Assembly (NCBI GenBank): GCA_903813345.2 | Contig: CAIIXF020000001.1 | Coordinates: forward strand, 29,689,915-29,749,914 | Direction: 5' to 3' | Source: Owenia fusiformis | Lineage: Eukaryota > Annelida > Polychaeta > Sabellida > Oweniidae | DNA: 60,000 nucleotides | Part shown: one piece after another, positions 57,301-60,000 of the stretch | Layout of the letters: each line of letters starts with the position of its first letter | Position numbering within the stretch: the first letter of the stretch is position 1 | Translations under genes and position numbers: made by a program | The notes under the pieces: generated by a model | Databases searched by the model: none | Told to the model about the DNA's origin: nothing | The model's input: the letters and a program-made list of their open reading frames with translations, nothing else

Positions 57301-58856
57301 AATGTTATGTGATTAACCAGACTTCTGCTTTGCGAAAACTATTTCACCTGTGATTTACTACTATAGTTCCTTGTGAAATCATCTCTGAATAGAACACCGG
57401 ATTGGTCTTTTAAAATGTAGAGTTTGTTATTAACCCTTTTTGTCTGATAATAAAGCAGTGCTTTGGTTGAGTAATGTAACAAAACACCACTTATTTATAT
57501 GATGTTCGTGTACTACTCTAATGCTTCCTGACTCTAATTTCAATAATTAATTCTTTAGAGATTGCTTTATTATTGTTCATATAAAAGAAGCCGCTGGAAT
57601 TCAGGAGCCAAAAGCCATTACATATATTTGTTTCATGTTGAGCAATTTTATCTAAGTATCAAATGTAACTTAAAACTAATAAGCAATCAATTCTATAAGT
57701 GCCAAGATTTCTAGCATCACTGAACCATAGCACTGAATTAATGGCAAAGGTCCATTGAGATATGCACAAAGCAGCATCCCTACTAACCAATGCATTTCAA
57801 TGATGTTTCTACAGTCGGTCCAAAGCAGTCTGTGTTTTATGTCTCATGTCTTGAAGATTGAAAAATACTACACCCACCATGTACTTTTCTTTACCAAATC
57901 AACATTACCAGGAAAATAGATATACAGCTTTACAATTGAGAAATGTTGCCAATTATCATTAATGAGTGTGTGATATTGTAATAATGACTAGCACTCACAG
58001 ACAACCCTGACATATGTAACTATGAGGGTCAAACACAAGTGTATTATCTAGTACCAAACAAATTTCGCTTTCATCCTTATTAATCAATTTGCTCTTAAAC
58101 TGAACAGTTGTCCTAATTGATTTTGATGACCACTTTAAAACTAGCCCTTGGCCTTAGGTCAAATATCAAATAATAAAACAGTAAAGATGCAAGGGTGGGG
58201 GACATTTAAATTGGTTTATTATTAAATATCTATGGCTGTTATGACTCTGAAGTAGTCTAGTGGCTCTAGTATTACTTGTGGCTTATTGCATTCTTTGTCT
58301 ACGAAATCAATTTGTAATTACTGTATTATCCTCCTCCGTCTTCATAATATGGTGGTACCCTTCTTCCATTGTTTAATATCCTTGTTTTAATTAATTAATG
58401 TAAACCGTCATTTCTGAAAGTTCATCAAGTATAATTCTTAAAGAAAATCAGAAGACAGACATTCTATTACTTTAATGCATTTTCCTGGATTTATGAATAA
58501 TGGATGATCTTATGAATCAATATCTAACTATGTCACTCTGACATGACACTGACTATTTGATAAAATCTTACTCAAAACAATGTAAAGATGGTAGCACCTC
58601 TTAGTGTCAAGCACTCATGACTTTTTCTTCAGGAAGTGCAAAATCATCCAGAGCTTCAGAGTGAGTCAAAAGAGGGCGCTGTTGATCTTCAAAGTGACTC
58701 CAGTTCTGAGGAAGAGATTGAAAACGAACCAAAGAAAAAGAGGGAGCGAGATGAGTATGTTGGAATAGAAAGTGTGGAGCTGCACAGAAAACTTAAGGAT
58801 GTTGACCCAGAAATGGCACTTAAGTTACACCCAAACAATAGGAGAAAGATTATCAG
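36180..58856 (+). CDS. TRIT1: tRNA isopentenyltransferase (5' part, four exons)
   Basis: The enzyme transfers dimethylallyl from DMAPP to A37 of certain tRNAs (i6A37), in cytosol and mitochondria. Four exons join as 36180-36317, 38424-38564, 39191-39292 and 58633-58856, giving the first 201 residues plus two bases of a protein of usually about 450-470. The rest lies beyond the window. Seen: P-loop GATGAGKS (18-25), [19 protein letters not shown] (40-58), [27 protein letters not shown] (107-119), an acidic/lysine-rich insert (138-167), and [17 protein letters not shown] (183-199). All are signature segments of the MiaA/TRIT1 family. Intron 3 is 19.3 kb and full of repeats. It sits tail-to-head after MYC, the arrangement also found for human MYCL and TRIT1. 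Confidence 0.95.
36556..36950. mobile_element. Fold-back Tc1/mariner-like MITE in TRIT1 intron 1
   Basis: Inverted arms of about 120 bp start CAGTCTGTTACACTGCTTCA and are flanked by TA on both sides (36554-36555 and 36951-36952). TA duplication plus CAGT ends suggests Tc1/mariner mobilisation. It has no coding capacity. Confidence 0.8.
37250..37468 (+). promoter_or_regulatory. Octamer / E-box / CRE block in TRIT1 intron 1
   Basis: ATGCAAAT at 37250-37257 (POU octamer), CACGTG at 37435-37440 (the Myc/Max E-box), TTATAAATAG at 37449-37458 (TATA-like) and TGACGTCA at 37461-37468 (full CRE) fall within 220 bp of less AT-rich DNA. This could be an intronic enhancer or an alternative promoter. Binding is inferred from motif identity only. 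Confidence 0.4.
37690..37960 (-). mobile_element. tRNA-derived SINE
   Basis: On the minus strand an A-box-like TAGCCATAGAGCAGTAGGGC (about 37942-37923) is followed 40 bp on by a B-box-like GAGTTTGATTCCCAC (about 37895-37880), the RNA polymerase III promoter layout of tRNA-derived SINEs. About 180 bp of non-tRNA body follows. The cloverleaf is degenerate, so it is not a tRNA gene. The exact 3' end was not resolved. Confidence 0.6.
38424..38564 (+). CDS. TRIT1: TRIT1 exon 2
   Basis: 47 codons, phase 0 at both ends. The acceptor is TATGTTTCAG and the donor ATT|GTATCC is weak but required by the family alignment. It completes [16 protein letters not shown] and carries the HHLLDYVDP and DFRDAALPI segments of the prenyltransferase core. 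Confidence 0.9.
39191..39292 (+). CDS. TRIT1: TRIT1 exon 3
   Basis: 34 codons, phase 0 at both ends. The acceptor used must be TTCTAG (39185-39190), because the GCAG six bases earlier would put a TAG in frame. It encodes [13 protein letters not shown], the family's most conserved stretch. The donor is CAG|GTACGT. A MITE begins ten bases downstream of the exon. Confidence 0.9.
39303..39435. mobile_element. Short palindromic MITE, TCTAGCTACAA family, copy 2
   Basis: TAGTCTAGCTACAAGCC at the left pairs with GGCCTGTAGCTAAACTA at the right. It is about 133 bp with C-rich and G-rich arms, and is related to 9517-9631. It starts at the tenth base of TRIT1 intron 3. Confidence 0.7.
39436..42867 (+). 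other. TRIT1: TRIT1 intron 3, non-repetitive part
   Basis: AT-rich intron sequence. The only local repeat noted is a TATATATATATA run at about 42725. No exon or element could be supported. Confidence 0.4.
42868..43230 (+). mobile_element. Pearl/HINE-like element with 28-bp array
   Basis: A GGGCGGGCGG-type tract (42935-42955) is followed by TTACAGGTTTCTAGCCAAAG, which matches the 162-bp unit at 44.7-45.9 kb, and then by a 28-bp tandem array. A short inverted repeat CACCCTTG...CTTGGGTG-like lies at the left. The tract-plus-array plan suggests a non-autonomous Helitron-like element; boundaries are approximate. Confidence 0.4.
43054..43206 (+). repeat. 28-bp tandem array, 5.5 copies
   Basis: Unit AGGAAAGTTAGCCTGTTATA plus TTTTCAGC, starting at 43054, 43082, 43110, 43138, 43166 and 43194 with no length change. 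Each unit ends in a splice-acceptor-like TTTTCAG. Confidence 0.9.
43231..44645 (+). other. TRIT1: TRIT1 intron 3, unrecognised
   Basis: AT-rich intron DNA without supportable features. Confidence 0.4.
44646..45895 (+). mobile_element. Pearl/HINE-like element with 162-bp array
   Basis: A hairpin (ATCGTACCT...AGGTACGAT, 44646-44677) and a GGGCGGGCGGGCGGCG tract lead into seven 162-bp repeats. The motif GGTACGATATTGT occurs before the array (44670) and again after it (45870), in the same orientation. There is no coding frame. Hairpin, G+C tract, tandem core and flank match the known plan of pearl/HINE elements. The assignment is inference. Confidence 0.45.
44713..45857 (+). repeat. 162-bp tandem array, 7 copies
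   Basis: CTTGTCTACAGG starts at 44724, 44886, 45048, 45210, 45372, 45534 and 45696, exactly 162 bp apart each time. Units differ by scattered substitutions only. Each ends with GGTGGCCATTTTGGATTTTC and a CGTCC. Every frame has stops, so it is not coding. Confidence 0.97.
46853..47059 (+). CDS. Candidate alternative terminal exon or relic in TRIT1 intron 3
   Basis: After an acceptor-like TCCTATTTCAG a 68-codon frame begins [17 protein letters not shown] and ends at a TAA that overlaps an AATAAA signal (CAATAAAG). The frame is phase 0, so it would join in frame to TRIT1 exon 3 and make a truncated protein. The peptide looks protein-like (charged, balanced) but matches no family I know. It could equally be a relic of another gene. 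Confidence 0.3.
   Translation, partial: CRNDEYPIVYVGYTDETKSTFQLLQVLKRARPNPFKTFFLSQTLKKELDEINIYILVRMSGYCVTKKQ
47697..47720 (+). repeat. Short dispersed repeat D, diverged copy
   Basis: AAGATGAAACTCTCTTTTAA resembles GACGAAGCTCTCTTTTAA at 48524. Confidence 0.35.
48158..48307 (+). mobile_element. Family C element, copy 1
   Basis: The left end is TATGTCACCACC and the right end is CAGGTGGTAACATTTTGATC followed by TTAATGGCTTGTTAT. A GTTGGTGTTC-type T/G-rich tract fills the left part. It is collinear with copies at 51.5, 51.97 and 55.27 kb. Confidence 0.65.
48524..48560 (+). repeat. Short dispersed repeat D, copy
   Basis: GACGAAGCTCTCTTTTAA followed by an AAATCAAACTACTGAATTA-like tail also seen at 50561. 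Confidence 0.5.
48930..49761. mobile_element. TTAA-flanked MITE
   Basis: TTAA flanks both sides (48926-48929 and 49762-49765). The left end AGGCCCCGTATAAAGTTTAA pairs with a right end reading AAACTTTAGACGGGGACT. It is 832 bp, AT-rich inside, with no transposase. TTAA targets point to piggyBac-type mobilisation. Confidence 0.7.
49766..51517 (+). other. TRIT1: TRIT1 intron 3, mostly unrecognised
   Basis: Contains one repeat D copy (50561-50600). Otherwise no supportable feature. Confidence 0.35.
50561..50600 (+). repeat. Short dispersed repeat D, copy
   Basis: GACGAAGCTATCTTTTAAGA with a following AAGTCAAATGAATTAAGGG. The inverted copy at 19.69 kb has the same AAGTCAAACGAAT tail. Confidence 0.5.
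51518..51670 (+). mobile_element. Family C element, copy 2
   Basis: The left end ATATCACTACCAGAAGTGAT is a decayed TATGTCACCACC. The right end GGTGGTGACATTTTGTATGT plus TAATGCCTTGTTAT is intact. Confidence 0.65.
51965..52113 (+). mobile_element. Family C element, copy 3 (decayed)
   Basis: TTATGTCAACACGGATGGTG...GGTGACATATTC at the left and GGTGTTGACATTTGGCATGT plus TAATGCCTTGTTAT at the right align with copies 1, 2 and 4. Confidence 0.55.
52114..53456 (+). other. TRIT1: TRIT1 intron 3, unrecognised
   Basis: No supportable feature was seen. CTCAGATGCGAGTAG near 53142 belongs to the duplicated segment described next. Confidence 0.35.
53457..53541 (+). repeat. Duplicated intronic segment, copy 1
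   Basis: TAGATTTCAAATATGACATC through TCTACTCGCATCT corresponds to 54302-54387 with substitutions and a small indel. Vaguer similarity before each copy (TCTGCTTAAGAAGGGATTTT versus TCTGCTTGAGAAGGAATTTT) suggests a longer old duplication. Confidence 0.55.
54302..54387 (+). repeat. Duplicated intronic segment, copy 2
   Basis: Counterpart of 53457-53541, ending TTTTTCTACTTGCATCT. Confidence 0.55.
54931..55247 (+). mobile_element. TIR element with CCGT tract and GGCCGCC motif
   Basis: CTCACATGGTG at the left and CACCATGTGAG at the right are exact inverted repeats. A (C/T)CCGT-rich microsatellite lies at 54965-55010, followed by AAAATGGCCGCCATTT at 55111-55126. The ACGG-type microsatellite and short ends again fit a pearl/HINE-like element. 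The long frame across it is low-complexity and not a gene. Confidence 0.55.
55269..56552 (+). mobile_element. Family C element, copy 4, expanded by a tandem array
   Basis: The ends are TTATGTCACCACC and GGTGGTGACATTTTGTCATG plus TTAATGCCTTGTT, as in the 150-bp copies. Its interior has been inflated to about 1.28 kb by a 136-bp tandem array. A GGCGGTTGGTGGTTGGAGG tract lies near the left end. Confidence 0.7.
55377..56515 (+). repeat. 136-bp tandem array rich in AGGTCA half-sites
   Basis: CAACTTGCTTCA (or a near variant) starts units at 55522, 55701, 55837, 55973, 56109, 56245 and 56401, and a diverged unit begins near 55377. The core period is 136 bp. Each unit has TGACCTTCAATGACCTT and CTCAAGGTCA followed by one or two further AGGTCA-like half-sites. 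Confidence 0.95.
56553..58632 (+). other. TRIT1: TRIT1 intron 3, 3' part
   Basis: No gene or clear element. It ends at the TTTTTCTTCAG acceptor of TRIT1 exon 4. Confidence 0.4.
58633..58856 (+). CDS. TRIT1: TRIT1 exon 4
   Basis: 74 codons plus two bases, acceptor TTTTTCTTCAG, donor AG|GTATTT splitting an Arg codon. It contains the acidic Ser/Glu-rich and lysine-rich insert ([18 protein letters not shown]) typical of animal TRIT1, then [20 protein letters not shown], the conserved MiaA-family segment. The next exon (expected SLQVFEETG-like) is not within the remaining 1.1 kb. Confidence 0.93.
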
Positions 58857-59348
58857 GTATTTGAAGTCAGTCATAAACAGGATTCCTACCTGGAAATGAC
58901 AGGCAAATGAATTTTTCCACCACCAGGAAATGTTGGGTAATTTGGAAATTAGAACAAAGGGCCTAAATGTTGGGAATTGAAGTAAAAATATATCTTGGGA
59001 ATTCAGGGAATTTTGTATCAAAGCTGAAAAATATAAAAATAAAAAATATAGCCTGTTTATAAAGTTATTGATATGCATGTAGTTAACAGTAAACACTTTG
59101 ATCTATCCTTTTTCTAGTTTGGTACCACTTCTTAAAAGATGGTTGATACATGTTTACCTTTTTTACTCCATTTTAAAACCTAGTAATATAAGATTTGTTA
59201 CAAAAGTGTAACAATTTGTCACTGATGCCAACTGCTGACACTGACTGCAAAACACTAGACACCACTTCTTTATGATTGCTTAAAAATGTAAGACACTACC
59301 ATGCTTTAATACATAGAATTGGTTATGACATTACTAAGATATTGATTA
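58857..59348 (+). other. TRIT1: TRIT1 intron 4, start
   Basis: Intron sequence with no feature seen. The minus-strand 135-codon frame is the antisense shadow of exon 4. Confidence 0.5.
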
Positions 59349-60000
59349 TCCCATCGAACGAAGTTCGGAGGGATATAGGGAACGCCTCCGTCCGTCCGTA
59401 CGTCCGTACGTACGTCCGTCCGTCCGTACGTACGTCCGTCCGTCCGGGCAATAACTCAAATACCGTTGGCCCGATTTTGTTCATATTTTGTACACATATA
59501 CCCTATGGGGGTAGAAGTTCTGCTCGACGAAAGCCGATTTTCAAAATGGCCGCTCATTTCAAAATGGCAGCCATTTTAGTGACGATTTTACAGTAATTTA
59601 GGTGCAATATGTAAAACTGTAATAGCAATATGTTTTAAATGTAAAAAAATTATAAAGGACATTAATAATGCTACAAATGTAGATATTAAAGAAGCACATG
59701 GCAGCCATCTTGAAAAATGGCGACCTTTACTCATCATTTTACGATTTTTGCTGTAACTCAAAAAGTAGTGGAGCGATTTTGTTCATATTTGGTATGTGAA
59801 TACTATAAGCATTGCACACTGTCTAAAGACACTTTTGGTAGAAGGCAGCCATTTTTCAAAATGGCCGCCATTTTAACATATTTTACTATAACTCGAAAAG
59901 TAGTGGAGCGATTTTGTTCATATTTGGTATGTGAATACTATAAGCATGGCACACTGTCCTATGACACTTTTGGTAGAAGGCGGCCATTTTGAAAACAATT
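59349..60000 (+). mobile_element. Pearl/HINE-like element, cut by window edge
   Basis: It opens with a hairpin CGAACGAAGTTCG, then GGAGGGATATAGGGAACGCC, then a CCGT/ACGT microsatellite (59387-59444). Units of about 135 bp follow; AAAAGTAGTGGAGCGATTTT begins at 59761 and again at 59896. A more diverged first unit starts near 59448. Each unit ends in a GGCCGCCATTTT-like motif. The array continues past the window. Confidence 0.55.

Noticed and set aside
58689-59096. 135-codon minus-strand frame
   Set aside because: Antisense of TRIT1 exon 4, whose plus-strand sequence has clear family motifs and splice sites.
59276-59992. 106- and 91-codon frames at the right edge
   Set aside because: Translations of the CCGT/ACGT microsatellite and of the 135-bp tandem units, not of a gene.

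Overview
The window is AT-rich animal nuclear DNA, with spliced genes, long introns and many degenerate repeats. Two protein-coding genes are secure. The first is a complete MYC proto-oncogene homologue at about 29.4-34.5 kb on the + strand. The second is the 5' part of TRIT1, the tRNA isopentenyltransferase, from 36.18 kb to the right edge on the same strand; its 3' exons lie outside the window. Vertebrate-like Myc boxes, a vertebrate-like SDSEEEIDVV junction, and Myc and TRIT1 side by side suggest an invertebrate deuterostome such as a hemichordate. The species call is low confidence and rests on inference only.

Layout. 1-29 kb is intergenic and repeat-laden. It holds a TTAA-flanked fold-back element (1.6-2.35 kb), a very young non-autonomous LTR retroelement on the minus strand (3.92-8.68 kb, LTRs differing at one position), and several small families of terminal-inverted-repeat elements. 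A 1-kb G-rich fold-back element sits inside the end of a pogo/Tigger-like element (13.47-15.13 kb). A CpG/CCAAT-rich block lies at 19.7-20.05 kb. 29.2-34.5 kb is MYC: an E2F/CCAAT promoter-like region, a non-coding first exon, two coding exons and a 3' UTR with poly(A) signals. 35.4-36 kb holds a possible minus-strand exon and a small MITE.

36.2-60 kb is TRIT1. Intron 1 carries a fold-back MITE, a block with an octamer, CACGTG and a full CRE, and a tRNA-derived SINE. Intron 3 (19.3 kb) is packed with elements that combine a C+G tetranucleotide-like tract with an internal tandem array (28-bp, 162-bp, 136-bp and about 135-bp units). This architecture recalls the pearl/HINE class of non-autonomous Helitron-like elements.

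Myc is a bHLH-Zip transcription factor that drives growth and translation genes. TRIT1 makes i6A37 in tRNAs. The two are also neighbours in the same order and orientation at the human MYCL locus, so the pair is probably an ancient linkage. No rRNA, functional tRNA, CRISPR or bacterial feature was seen.
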